A stretch of 64,000 bases of DNA, from contig JAHDYR010000007.1 in NCBI GenBank assembly GCA_019828565.1, positions 558,001 through 622,000 on the forward strand. Reading direction: 5' to 3'. The position numbers and the translations under genes were made by a program. This document shows positions 29,969 through 42,946 of the stretch, one piece after another. The stretch comes from Carpediemonas membranifera. Its lineage: Eukaryota > Fornicata. The first letter of the stretch is position 1; every line of letters starts with the position of its first letter. The notes under the pieces are model-generated. The model was not told where the DNA came from. It was given only the letters and a program-made list of their open reading frames with translations, and searched no databases.

Positions 29969-29979
29969 GTAATTACTGC

Positions 29980-32900
29980 ATGCATTTACCTGAAACAAAA
30001 CTCAACAACGCCCCGTTCCTGCGAAAGGCCACCACCAAGTCGTGGTATACTTTCCGTCAAGACTACGAGCAGTATGCTGCCCGTGAAGCCGATCCGATCG
30101 TTGCCTTTGACCTAATCGAAACGCAGGTCCTAGAGGTTCTTAAGATCCGAATCCCTGAACTTGAGGGGTTCCTTGAGTACGCTAATGAAACGCCGGATGA
30201 AGAGCCGGCCGATACCTCTGAACTCAACGAGGCCTTTATCACCATGGTAGACGAGCTGATGCAGCCTCTGGATGAGGTGGACGCTTTAGATCGCTTTAAG
30301 GACTTGTCGTGCGGCTCTGAGGGTAACCTCATTGACAACATGGCCGCGTATGCCCTGGCGTATAAGCGTCAAGTTCGTAACTGTTGTAAGGTTCGGCCCA
30401 CGGAGAAGCTCATCGTCGATGCCTTTGTTGCTGGCATCAGGTACGGTCGCTTGAAGGAGCGAGTGAATGCTAAGAAGGCGAAGACGCTTGACGAGACGAT
30501 CGCCGAGGCATTCATCCAGGCCACGGAAGCAGAGAAGGCTCGCAGAGAGCACCAGCGTGTGGAGCGAGAGAGTGCGACCTCCGCAACGATGACTAAGGCT
30601 AAGGAGAAGTCGGAAACTGCTTGTGAGTACTGCCAGCGCAAGGGTCACACTGCTGATACGTGTTGGAAGCGTAAGCGTGACGAGCGTGAGGGAGTAAAGG
30701 GGCAGAAGTACGTTCATCTTAATGCTTTGTCGCGGAGGACCGCGACAACAGACCCATTGGCGAGGTGGGCATCCTGGGGAGAGTGTTGGCGTTCCTTTAT
30801 GACACAGGGGCCTCTGCCGACTTTATATCCCAATCCCTCGTCAAAGAGCTCGGCCTAGTCGTCGAGCCCGACCATGCTAAGGTTAAGCTGGCCACTGGTA
30901 CGATTTACAACTCACCCGGCATTGTTAAGTTGAGTGCAGATTTTGGAGTGTTGCCATCTACTGGGCGGAGAACTCAAGCTGCTCTCAATTTGCGGGTGCT
31001 ACCCGGGCTGAAGCCGACATTAGTTATGGGAATATCGACATTAAGTGCGTTGGGGCTAATCACGATCGTCAAGCCGACGATGGAGAATTCTGGAGAGCCA
31101 CACTTCGCGGAGCTTGATGAAGATGAAGTAGACGAGACGTTATTTACCCTTGCTGAAGCGGAGCACGAACTACAGATACGTAGCTTCCCTGAAGAGACTA
31201 ATACCATCCTAAGCAAGTACAAAGACGTTCTCGGCGACATTTCGCAGCCAGCAGACGTTCCACCCTTCGAACTGGTTCTTACAAACCAGAAGGTTATCAA
31301 CATCCCTCCATACCACGTCTCGGCTGAAGAAAGAGAGGATATGCAGCGCCAGACGGCGCAGCTGGAGGATCTGAATGTGATTGAGGAGTCTACGAGCAAC
31401 TATAACAATCCTACGGTGCTTGTATGGAAGCGCGATCGCACCCGCAGGCTCTGCTTGGACTTTCGGCGCCTTAACGACGCGACGGAGGACTTCGATCACG
31501 ACCTCCCTATCATTGACGATCTGGTAGCAAGACTAGAGGGTAAGACCCTCTTCGCTAAGCTGGACCTAAGCAAGGCCTTTCACCAGATTCCTATGACCAA
31601 GAGCTCACGCAGACTAACGGCGTTTACAGTTGGGAAGCGTAAGTACCAGTACAAGCGTTTAGCTTTCGGACTCAAAGGGGCCGCAGCCTTCTGTCAGAAG
31701 ACCCTCGAATCCGTACTGGGCGATGCACTGTGGACACGGTGTCTCGCATATGTAGACGACATAGTAATATTCGGAGAGAACCAGAGAGAGTACCTCGACA
31801 ATCTGGACTATGTCTTGAGAAAGCTCAACTCGGCCAAGTTGAAGCTGAATCTGTCCAAGTCTGAGTTCGGACTGACAGAAATAGAATACTTGGGCTGGCT
31901 TGTGAATGGCGACGGCAAGCGAATCGCGCCTGACCGCCTAGAAGGCATCGACCGCCTAACCAGCCCGAGAGATGTTGCCGGAGTCAGAACCTTACTCGGG
32001 TTCACGAACTATTTTAGCCATATGATTCCGAACTACGGCAATATGATGGAGCCAGTCCTGGCTCTGACGAGAGCCAAGGAAGAGTTCCGTTGGGAGAAGG
32101 CCCAACAAGATGCCCTAGTCGACATCAAAGCGACCCTATCTCAGAACAACATGTTAAGTCACCCCAAGCGTGGCTGCCAATTAATCCTACAAACCGACGC
32201 GAGTGACTACGCTGTCGGGGCAGTTTTGTTACAGATCGAAGACGGGGAGGAGCGTCCGATTGCTTTCTATTCCAAGACACTATCGGATGTTCAAAGAAGG
32301 TGGAGCACCTATGAAAAGGAAGGCTTCGGCATTTATTACGCTATGATCAAGGCCGAGCGGTTCCTAGTAGGCAGGCCGTTTACTGTGAGAACGGACCACC
32401 GGAATTTGCTGTATATCGCGACAAGCACGAACGCTAAGGTAACTAGATGGCGCATGGCACTGGAAAGGTTCGACTATTCCGTCGTACACGTGCCTGGTCA
32501 AGCGAACGGTGCTGCCGACGCGCTATCTCGCCTATGCGGTGCAACAGTCGAGGCAGATGATCACGCCACGTGGATCTCCGAGGTTCACGGAGGCATACAC
32601 GGCCATCTCGGAGCGAGAGCGACGGTGAACAAGCTTATATCGCTCGGTAGGAGGTGGAGGGGCATGTATAAGGACGCAGAGGAGTTTGTCCAGTCGTGTC
32701 CTGTGTGCCAGGTCACGCGCAAGACGGCCAAGCCCGTCCAACACTTGTGCCACCGTACGGCAGGTCGCCTGCCGTTTGATGTCGTGCAGGTAGACACGAT
32801 CGGACCCATCGCGGAGAGCGAGGGTCTGCGGTACGTGTGCGTGTTAATTGACACGTACTCGAAGCTAACTATGCTGGTCCCCACGCGTTCGACGGACGCA

Positions 32901-33815
32901 GATGCCGCGGCAGGGGCAATTTTGGCCTGGGTGGGTCACTACGGAATTCCCCGGGTGATTCACAGCGACGGGGGCAGCCAGTATAGAAATAAGCTGATTG
33001 ACGCTCTAATGGAAAGGCTCGGGTCGCAACATCACGTCGGCACGCCTTACCGCCCGGGTTCTCAAGGAATAGTTGAGAGGGTCAACGCCGAGGTTAAGAG
33101 GCATCTAGAGACGCTAATGCTCGATCTGCAGGAGTTTAGATGGACGCGGCTACTACCTTTGGCTCAGTACATCATTAATTCAACATCTGTGGCCAGGACA
33201 GGCCTATCGCCACTGAATTTGCTTTATAACCAAGACGTGGTCGTAAGACCAGAAGAGATCATGAGCAATGAGAGCAAGATGCCATTTGAGGCCTTCAAGC
33301 GCAGCCTGGAACTACAGAGAGTCATCCAAGACCAGGCGCTGCAACAACAAACACCATCAGAAGCATCACACGTGGCCCTATCGAACAAGCCAGTGCTGGT
33401 AACGACCACTGTCGGCCGCCGCACGAAGCTGGCTGGGCCAATGTGGTGCCAGGGACCCGCAGAGTCGCCGAACGTTTACTACGTGGAGAACCTGACGACA
33501 GGCGTAGTGGCTAAGGTCCATGCCGAGCGTCTAAGACATTTTGAGTCTGACGCGACAAGGGCTGAGTTGACACGGCTCGCGGCCCAGAGAGTTGACGAAT
33601 ATGTCGTAGAAGCGATCGACTCTCACAAATTTGAGGACGGCGTCCTTCACCTACATGTGCTGTGGGAGGGGTACCTCGAGGAAGAGGCGACATGGGAACG
33701 CTTCAACGCCGACCTTGATGAACTTAGGGCGTTTGAGGAGTACCTCGCAGACAAACCGAGTTTGCGCAGAAAACTCCGAGGTCAAAGGAAATTAGCTTCC
33801 TATAGGCAGCGCTAA
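29980..33815 (+). CDS. Ty3-B gag-pol, copy B1
   Basis: One polyprotein frame of about 1,280 codons, broken once near 30728 (a G-run one shorter than in B3). From the Met at 29980: gag, then the zinc knuckle CEYCQRKGHTADTC, retropepsin FLYDTGASADFIS, RT with LFAKLDLSKAFHQIPM and YVDDIVIFG, RNase H (LQTDASDYAVGAVL, YEKEGFGIYYA Glu, VRTDHRNLLYI), integrase HHCC (EVHGGIHGHLG...CPVCQVTRK), DDE residues in VQVDTIGP, IHSDGGSQY and GIVERVNAE, and a C-terminal chromodomain (YVVEAIDSHKFEDGVLHLHV). All catalytic residues are intact. Because gag and protease are in the same frame in other copies, no programmed frameshift is needed; the break is probably an indel or sequencing error. Confidence 0.93.
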
Positions 33816-34051
33816 TAACCAACGGCTCATCAAAAAGCCATTTTGGGGTTTTGCCCAGTTGGTGACCGCAGCCTAGGGGGGGAAGAGCAGAACGTTGGAA
33901 TCTAGTTACTGATATTGGTTATTTCTTATGTTCTACACCATTCTGTCCGCTATTTGTTCGTTTAGAACAGCGTTCTTCAGACTATTGTGCTCAATTGCGT
34001 TTTTGACTTCACTGGAGTCGGTCTGGCGGGTTTTGCATTTCGCCGGACTTG

Positions 34052-34223
34052 TGTGGTACCCAAACAATTGAGAGAGTGAAATTTAGAAGCAGGTTTGAGA
34101 TCATTGACCAAATAAGACTGATCATTAAATGAGGTCGTCATGACACTTCCCCCCATGATCCCAAACCGTCCACAAGCTCAAACGTGCCTCCCAACCGTCA
34201 GCAAAAATTCTAACGGTTCAAGT
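34052..34223 (-). mobile_element. B2(-) left end: inverted LTR plus 3' spacer
   Basis: ACTTG (34047-34051) ends B1's 3' UTR. It is followed by a reversed LTR (34052-34145) and a reversed 78-bp segment with the purine tract next to the LTR, ending CAAGT (34219-34223). That is the 3' end of a minus-strand element up to its own ACTTG site, where B3 is inserted. Confidence 0.85.
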
Positions 34224-37200
34224 TGTCATGACGACCTCATTTAATGATCAGTCTTATTTGGTCAATGATCTCAAACCTGCTTCTAAATTTCACTCTCTCA
34301 ATTGTTTGGGTACCACAGTAATTACTGCATGCATTTACCTGAAACAAAAACTCAACAACGCCCCGTTCCTGCGAAAGGCCACCACCAAGTCGTGGTATAC
34401 TTTCCGTCAAGACTACGAGCAGTATGCTGCCCGTGAAGCCGATCCGATCGTTGCCTTTGACCTAATCGAAACGCAGGTCCTAGAGGTTCTTAAGATCCGA
34501 ATCCCTGAACTTGAGGGGTTCCTTGAGTACGCTAATGAAACGCCGGATGAAGAGCCGGCCGATACCTCTGAACTCAACGAGGCCTTTATCACCATGGTAG
34601 ACGAGCTGATGCAGCCTCTGGATGAGGTGGACGCTTTAGATCGCTTTAAGGACTTGTCGTGCGGCTCTGAGGGTAACCTCATTGACAACATGGCCGCGTA
34701 TGCCCTGGCGTATAAGCGTCAAGTTCGTAACTGTTGTAAGGTTCGGCCCACGGAGAAGCTCATCGTCGATGCCTTTGTTGCTGGCATCAGGTACGGTCGC
34801 TTGAAGGAGCGAGTGAATGCTAAGAAGGCGAAGACGCTTGACGAGACGATCGCCGAGGCATTCATCCAGGCCACGGAAGCAGAGAAGGCTCGCAGAGAGC
34901 ACCAGCGTGTGGAGCGAGAGAGTGCGACCTCCGCAACGATGACTAAGGCTAAGGAGAAGTCGGAAACTGCTTGTGAGTACTGCCAGCGCAAGGGTCACAC
35001 TGCTGATACGTGTTGGAAGCGTAAGCGTGACGAGCGTGAGGGAGTAAAGGGGCAGAAGTACGTTCATCTTAATGCTTTGGTCGCGGAGGACCGCGACAAC
35101 AGACCCATTGGCGAGGTGGGCATCCTGGGGAGAGTGTTGGCGTTCCTTTATGACACAGGGGCCTCTGCCGACTTTATATCCCAATCCCTCGTCAAAGAGC
35201 TCGGCCTAGTCGTCGAGCCCGACCATGCTAAGGTTAAGCTGGCCACTGGTACGATTTACAACTCACCCGGCATTGTTAAGTTGAGTGCAGATTTTTGGAG
35301 TGTTGCCATCTACTGGGCGGAGAACTCAAGCTGCTCTCAATTTGCGGGTGCTACCCGGGCTGAAGCCGACATTAGTTATGGGAATATCGACATTAAGTGC
35401 GTTGGGGCTAATCACGATCGTCAAGCCGACGATGGAGAATTCTGGAGAGCCACACTTCGCGGAGCTTGATGAAGATGAAGTAGACGAGACGTTATTTACC
35501 CTTGCTGAAGCGGAGCACGAACTACAGATACGTAGCTTCCCTGAAGAGACTAATACCATCCTAAGCAAGTACAAAGACGTTCTCGGCGACATTTCGCAGC
35601 CAGCAGACGTTCCACCCTTCGAACTGGTTCTTACAAACCAGAAGGTTATCAACATCCCTCCATACCACGTCTCGGCTGAAGAAAGAGAGGATATGCAGCG
35701 CCAGACGGCGCAGCTGGAGGATCTGAATGTGATTGAGGAGTCTACGAGCAACTATAACAATCCTACGGTGCTTGTATGGAAGCGCGATCGCACCCGCAGG
35801 CTCTGCTTGGACTTTCGGCGCCTTAACGACGCGACGGAGGACTTCGATCACGACCTCCCTATCATTGACGATCTGGTAGCAAGACTAGAGGGTAAGACCC
35901 TCTTCGCTAAGCTGGACCTAAGCAAGGCCTTTCACCAGATTCCTATGACCAAGAGCTCACGCAGACTAACGGCGTTTACAGTTGGGAAGCGTAAGTACCA
36001 GTACAAGCGTTTAGCTTTCGGACTCAAAGGGGCCGCAGCCTTCTGTCAGAAGACCCTCGAATCCGTACTAGGCGATGCACTGTGGACACGGTGTCTCGCA
36101 TATGTAGACGACATAGTAATATTCGGAGAGAACCAGAGAGAGTACCTCGACAATCTGGACTATGTCTTGAGAAAGCTCAACTCGGCCAAGTTGAAGCTGA
36201 ATCTGTCCAAGTCTGAGTTCGGACTGACAGAAATAGAATACTTGGGCTGGCTTGTGAATGGCGACGGCAAGCGAATCGCGCCTGACCGCCTAGAAGGCAT
36301 CGACCGCCTAACCAGCCCGAGAGATGTTGCCGGAGTCAGAACCTTACTCGGGTTCACGAACTATTTTTAGCCATATGATTCCGAACTACGGCAATATGAT
36401 GGAGCCAGTCCTGGCTCTGACGAGAGCCAAGGAAGAGTTCCGTTGGGAGAAGGCCCAACAAGATGCCCTAGTCGACATCAAAGCGACCCTATCTCAGAAC
36501 AACATGTTAAGTCACCCCAAGCGTGGCTGCCAATTAATCCTACAAACCGACGCGAGTGACTACGCTGTCGGGGCAGTTTTGTTACAGATCGAAGACGGGG
36601 AGGAGCGTCCGATTGCTTTCTATTCCAAGACACTATCGGATGTTCAAAGAAGGTGGAGCACCTATGAAAAGGAAGGCTTCGGCATTTATTACGCTATGAT
36701 CAAGGCCGAGCGGTTCCTAGTAGGCAGGCCGTTTACTGTGAGAACGGACCACCGGAATTTGCTGTATATCGCGACAAGCACGAACGCTAAGGTAACTAGA
36801 TGGCGCATGGCACTGGAAAGGTTCGACTATTCCGTCGTACACGTGCCTGGTCAAGCGAACGGTGCTGCCGACGCGCTATCTCGCCTATGCGGTGCAACAG
36901 TCGAGGCAGATGATCACGCCACGTGGATCTCCGAGGTTCACGGAGGCATACACGGCCATCTCGGAGCGAGAGCGACGGTGAACAAGCTTATATCGCTCGG
37001 TAGGAGGTGGAGGGGCATGTATAAGGACGCAGAGGAGTTTGTCCAGTCGTGTCCTGTGTGCCAGGTCACGCGCAAGACGGCCAAGCCCGTCCAACACTTG
37101 TGCCACCGTACGGCAGGTCGCCTGCCGTTTGATGTCGTGCAGGTAGACACGATCGGACCCATCGCGGAGAGCGAGGGTCTGCGGTACGTGTGCGTGTTAA

Positions 37201-38406
37201 TTGACACGTACTCGAAGCTAACTATGCTGGTCCCCACGCGTTCGACGGACGCAGATGCCGCGGCAGGGGCAATTTTGGCCTGGGTGGGTCACTACGGAAT
37301 TCCCCGGGTGATTCACAGCGACGGGGCAGCCAGTATAGAAATAAGCTGATTGACGCTCTAATGGAAAGGCTCGGGTCGCAACATCACGTCGGCACGCCTT
37401 ACCGCCCGGGTTCTCAAGGAATAGTTGAGAGGGTCAACGCCGAGGTTAAGAGGCATCTAGAGACGCTAATGCTCGATCTGCAGGAGTTTAGATGGACGCG
37501 GCTACTACCTTTGGCTCAGTACATCATTAATTCAACATCTGTGGCCAGGACAGGCCTATCGCCACTGAATTTGCTTTATAACCAAGACGTGGTCGTAAGA
37601 CCAGAAGAGATCATGAGCAATGAGAGCAAGATGCCATTTGAGGCCTTCAAGCGCAGCCTGGAACTACAGAGAGTCATCCAAGACCAGGCGCTGCAACAAC
37701 AAACACCATCAGAAGCATCACACGTGGCCCTATCGAACAAGCCAGTGCTGGTAACGACCACTGTCGGCCGCCGCACGAAGCTGGCTGGGCCAATGTGGTG
37801 CCAGGGACCCGCAGAGTCGCCGAACGTTTACTACGTGGAGAACCTGACGACAGGCGTAGTGGCTAAGGTCCATGCCGAGCGTCTAAGACATTTTGAGTCT
37901 GACGCGACAAGGGCTGAGTTGACACGGCTCGCGGCCCAGAGAGTTGACGAATATGTCGTAGAAGCGATCGACTCTCACAAATTTGAGGACGGCGTCCTTC
38001 ACCTACATGTGCTGTGGGAGGGGTACCTCGAGGAAGAGGCGACATGGGAACGCTTCAACGCCGACCTTGATGAACTTAGGGCGTTTGAGGAGTACCTCGC
38101 AGACAAACCGAGTTTGCGCAGAAAAACTCCGAGGTCAAAGGAAATTAGCTTCCTATAGGCAGCGCTAATAACCAACGGCTCATCAAAAAGCCATTTTTGG
38201 GGTTTTGCCCAGTTGGTGACCGCAGCCTAGGGGGAAGAGCAGAACGTTGGAATCTAGTTACTGATATTGGTTATTTCTTATGTTCTACACCATTCTGTCC
38301 GCTATTTGTTCGTTTAGAACAGCGTTCTTCAGACTATTGTGCTCAATTGCGTTTTTTTGACTTCACTGGAGTCGGTCTGGCGGGTTTTTGCATTTCGCCG
38401 GACTTG
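34224..38406 (+). mobile_element. B3(+): LTR, gag-pol and UTR up to the ACTTG site
   Basis: The LTR is 34224-34317 and the gag-pol frame 34228-38168. With five A at the gag start the frame opens at an ATG inside the LTR (34228); B1 has four A and would start at 29980's equivalent. Gag and protease are in one frame here. Homopolymer differences from B1 break pol near 35291 (T), 36364 (T), 37324 (G) and 38122 (A). Apart from these the copy is almost identical to B1. It ends at ACTTG (38402-38406), interrupted by B4. Confidence 0.88.
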
Positions 38407-38580
38407 TGTGGTACCCAAACAATTGAGAGAGTGAAATTTAGAAGCAGGTTTGAGATCATTGACCAAATAAGACTGATCATTAAATGAGGTCGTCATGACA
38501 CTTCCCCCATGATCCCAAAACCGTCCACAAGCTCAAACGTGCCTCCCAACCGTCAGCAAAAAAATTCTAACGGTTCAAGT
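38407..38580 (-). mobile_element. B4(-) left end
   Basis: A reversed LTR (38407-38500) plus a reversed 80-bp spacer ending CAAGT, the same arrangement as at 34052-34223. Confidence 0.85.
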
Positions 38581-41500
38581 TGTCATGACGACCTCATTTA
38601 ATGATCAGTCTTATTTGGTCAATGATCTCAAACCTGCTTCTAAATTTCACTCTCTCAATTGTTTGGGTACCACAGTAATTACTGCATGCATTTACCTGAA
38701 ACAAAAACTCAACAACGCCCCGTTCCTGCGAAAGGCCACCACCAAGTCGTGGTATACTTTCCGTCAAGACTACGAGCAGTATGCTGCCCGTGAAGCCGAT
38801 CCGATCGTTGCCTTTGACCTAATCGAAACGCAGGTCCTAGAGGTTCTTAAGATCCGAATCCCTGAACTTGAGGGGTTCCTTGAGTACGCTAATGAAACGC
38901 CGGATGAAGAGCCGGCCGATACCTCTGAACTCAACGAGGCCTTTATCACCATGGTAGACGAGCTGATGCAGCCTCTGGATGAGGTGGACGCTTTAGATCG
39001 CTTTAAGGACTTGTCGTGCGGCTCTGAGGGTAACCTCATTGACAACATGGCCGCGTATGCCCCTGGCGTATAAGCGTCAAGTTCGTAACTGTTGTAAGGT
39101 TCGGCCCACGGAGAAGCTCATCGTCGATGCCTTTGTTGCTGGCATCAGGTACGGTCGCTTGAAGGAGCGAGTGAATGCTAAGAAGGCGAAGACGCTTGAC
39201 GAGACGATCGCCGAGGCATTCATCCAGGCCACGGAAGCAGAGAAGGCTCGCAGAGAGCACCAGCGTGTGGAGCGAGAGAGTGCGACCTCCGCAACGATGA
39301 CTAAGGCTAAGGAGAAGTCGGAAACTGCTTGTGAGTACTGCCAGCGCAAGGGTCACACTGCTGATACGTGTTGGAAGCGTAAGCGTGACGAGCGTGAGGG
39401 AGTAAAGGGGCAGAAGTACGTTCATCTTAATGCTTTTGGTCGCGGAGGACCGCGACAACAGACCCATTGGCGAGGTGGGCATCCTGGGGAGAGTGTTGGC
39501 GTTCCTTTATGACACAGGGGCCTCTGCCGACTTTATATCCCAATCCCTCGTCAAAGAGCTCGGCCTAGTCGTCGAGCCCGACCATGCTAAGGTTAAGCTG
39601 GCCACTGGTACGATTTACAACTCACCCGGCATTGTTAAGTTGAGTGCAGATTTTTGGAGTGTTGCCATCTACTGGGCGGAGAACTCAAGCTGCTCTCAAT
39701 TTGCGGGTGCTACCCGGGCTGAAGCCGACATTAGTTATGGGAATATCGACATTAAGTGCGTTGGGGCTAATCACGATCGTCAAGCCGACGATGGAGAATT
39801 CTGGAGAGCCACACTTCGCGGAGCTTGATGAAGATGAAGTAGACGAGACGTTATTTACCCTTGCTGAAGCGGAGCACGAACTACAGATACGTAGCTTCCC
39901 TGAAGAGACTAATACCATCCTAAGCAAGTACAAAGACGTTCTCGGCGACATTTCGCAGCCAGCAGACGTTCCACCCTTCGAACTGGTTCTTACAAACCAG
40001 AAGGTTATCAACATCCCTCCATACCACGTCTCGGCTGAAGAAAGAGAGGATATGCAGCGCCAGACGGCGCAGCTGGAGGATCTGAATGTGATTGAGGAGT
40101 CTACGAGCAACTATAACAATCCTACGGTGCTTGTATGGAAGCGCGATCGCACCCGCAGGCTCTGCTTGGACTTTCGGCGCCTTAACGACGCGACGGAGGA
40201 CTTCGATCACGACCTCCCTATCATTGACGATCTGGTAGCAAGACTAGAGGGTAAGACCCTCTTCGCTAAGCTGGACCTAAGCAAGGCCTTTCACCAGATT
40301 CCTATGACCAAGAGCTCACGCAGACTAACGGCGTTTACAGTTGGGAAGCGTAAGTACCAGTACAAGCGTTTAGCTTTCGGACTCAAAGGGGCCGCAGCCT
40401 TCTGTCAGAAGACCCTCGAATCCGTACTAGGCGATGCACTGTGGACACGGTGTCTCGCATATGTAGACGACATAGTAATATTCGGAGAGAACCAGAGAGA
40501 GTACCTCGACAATCTGGACTATGTCTTGAGAAAGCTCAACTCGGCCAAGTTGAAGCTGAATCTGTCCAAGTCTGAGTTCGGACTGACAGAAATAGAATAC
40601 TTGGGCTGGCTTGTGAATGGCGACGGCAAGCGAATCGCGCCTGACCGCCTAGAAGGCATCGACCGCCTAACCAGCCCGAGAGATGTTGCCGGAGTCAGAA
40701 CCTTACTCGGGTTCACGAACTATTTTTAGCCATATGATTCCGAACTACGGCAATATGATGGAGCCAGTCCTGGCTCTGACGAGAGCCAAGGAAGAGTTCC
40801 GTTGGGAGAAGGCCCAACAAGATGCCCTAGTCGACATCAAAGCGACCCTATCTCAGAACAACATGTTAAGTCACCCCAAGCGTGGCTGCCAATTAATCCT
40901 ACAAACCGACGCGAGTGACTACGCTGTCGGGGCAGTTTTGTTACAGATCGAAGACGGGGAGGAGCGTCCGATTGCTTTCTATTCCAAGACACTATCGGAT
41001 GTTCAAAGAAGGTGGAGCACCTATGAAAAGGAAGGCTTCGGCATTTATTACGCTATGATCAAGGCCGAGCGGTTCCTAGTAGGCAGGCCGTTTACTGTGA
41101 GAACGGACCACCGGAATTTGCTGTATATCGCGACAAGCACGAACGCTAAGGTAACTAGATGGCGCATGGCACTGGAAAGGTTCGACTATTCCGTCGTACA
41201 CGTGCCTGGTCAAGCGAACGGTGCTGCCGACGCGCTATCTCGCCTATGCGGTGCAACAGTCGAGGCAGATGATCACGCCACGTGGATCTCCGAGGTTCAC
41301 GGAGGCATACACGGCCATCTCGGAGCGAGAGCGACGGTGAACAAGCTTATATCGCTCGGTAGGAGGTGGAGGGGCATGTATAAGGACGCAGAGGAGTTTG
41401 TCCAGTCGTGTCCTGTGTGCCAGGTCACGCGCAAGACGGCCAAGCCCGTCCAACACTTGTGCCACCGTACGGCAGGTCGCCTGCCGTTTGATGTCGTGCA

Positions 41501-42772
41501 GGTAGACACGATCGGACCCATCGCGGAGAGCGAGGGTCTGCGGTACGTGTGCGTGTTAATTGACACGTACTCGAAGCTAACTATGCTGGTCCCCACGCGT
41601 TCGACGGACGCAGATGCCGCGGCAGGGGCAATTTTTGGCCTGGGTGGGTCACTACGGAATTCCCCGGGTGATTCACAGCGACGGGGGCAGCCAGTATAGA
41701 AATAAGCTGATTGACGCTCTAATGGAAAGGCTCGGGTCGCAACATCACGTCGGCACGCCTTACCGCCCGGGTTCTCAAGGAATAGTTGAGAGGGTCAACG
41801 CCGAGGTTAAGAGGCATCTAGAGACGCTAATGCTCGATCTGCAGGAGTTTAGATGGACGCGGCTACTACCTTTGGCTCAGTACATCATTAATTCAACATC
41901 TGTGGCCAGGACAGGCCTATCGCCACTGAATTTGCTTTATAACCAAGACGTGGTCGTAAGACCAGAAGAGATCATGAGCAATGAGAGCAAGATGCCATTT
42001 GAGGCCTTCAAGCGCAGCCTGGAACTACAGAGAGTCATCCAAGACCAGGCGCTGCAACAACAAACACCATCAGAAGCATCACACGTGGCCCTATCGAACA
42101 AGCCAGTGCTGGTAACGACCACTGTCGGCCGCCGCACGAAGCTGGCTGGGCCAATGTGGTGCCAGGGAACCCGCAGAGTCGCCGAACGTTTACTACGTGG
42201 AGAACCTGACGACAGGCGTAGTGGCTAAGGTCCATGCCGAGCGTCTAAGACATTTTTGAGTCTGACGCGACAAGGGCTGAGTTGACACGGCTCGCGGCCC
42301 AGAGAGTTGACGAATATGTCGTAGAAGCGATCGACTCTCACAAATTTGAGGACGGCGTCCTTCACCTACATGTGCTGTGGGAGGGGTACCTCGAGGAAGA
42401 GGCGACATGGGAACGCTTCAACGCCGACCTTGATGAACTTAGGGCGTTTGAGGAGTACCTCGCAGACAAACCGAGTTTGCGCAGAAAACTCCGAGGTCAA
42501 AAGGAAATTAGCTTCCTATAGGCAGCGCTAATAACCAACGGCTCATCAAAAAGCCATTTTTGGGGTTTTGCCCAGTTGGTGACCGCAGCCTAGGGGGGGA
42601 AGAGCAGAACGTTGGAATCTAGTTACTGATATTGGTTATTTCTTATGTTCTACACCATTCTGTCCGCTATTTGTTCGTTTTAGAACAGCGTTCTTCAGAC
42701 TATTGTGCTCAATTGCGTTTTTTTGACTTCACTGGAGTCGGTCTGGCGGGTTTTTGCATTTCGCCGGACTTG
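38581..42772 (+). mobile_element. B5(+): LTR, gag-pol and UTR up to the ACTTG site
   Basis: The LTR is 38581-38674, with gag-pol to about 42531. Frame breaks relative to B1 fall in homopolymers near 39061 (C), 39435 (T), 39651 (T), 40725 (T), 41632 (T), 42165 (A) and 42255 (T). It shares with B3 and B7 an A at 40429 where B1 and the right-hand minus copy have G. It ends at ACTTG 42768-42772. Confidence 0.87.
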
Positions 42773-42946
42773 TGTAGTACCCAAACAATTGAGAGAGTGA
42801 AATTTAGAAGCAGGTTTGAGATCATTGACCAAATAAGACTGATCATTAAATGAGGTCGTCATGACACTTCCCCCCATGATCCCAAACCGTCCACAAGCTC
42901 AAACGTGCCTCCCAACCGTCAGCAAAAAAATTCTAACGGTTCAAGT
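42773..42946 (-). mobile_element. B6(-) left end
   Basis: A reversed LTR (42773-42866) beginning TGTAGTACC (one substitution from TGTGGTACC), then the reversed spacer ending CAAGT. Confidence 0.84.

Noticed and set aside
30720-30860. Programmed frameshift between gag and pol of Ty3-B
   Set aside because: The position of the break differs between copies and always falls in a homopolymer; in B3 gag and protease are in one frame.
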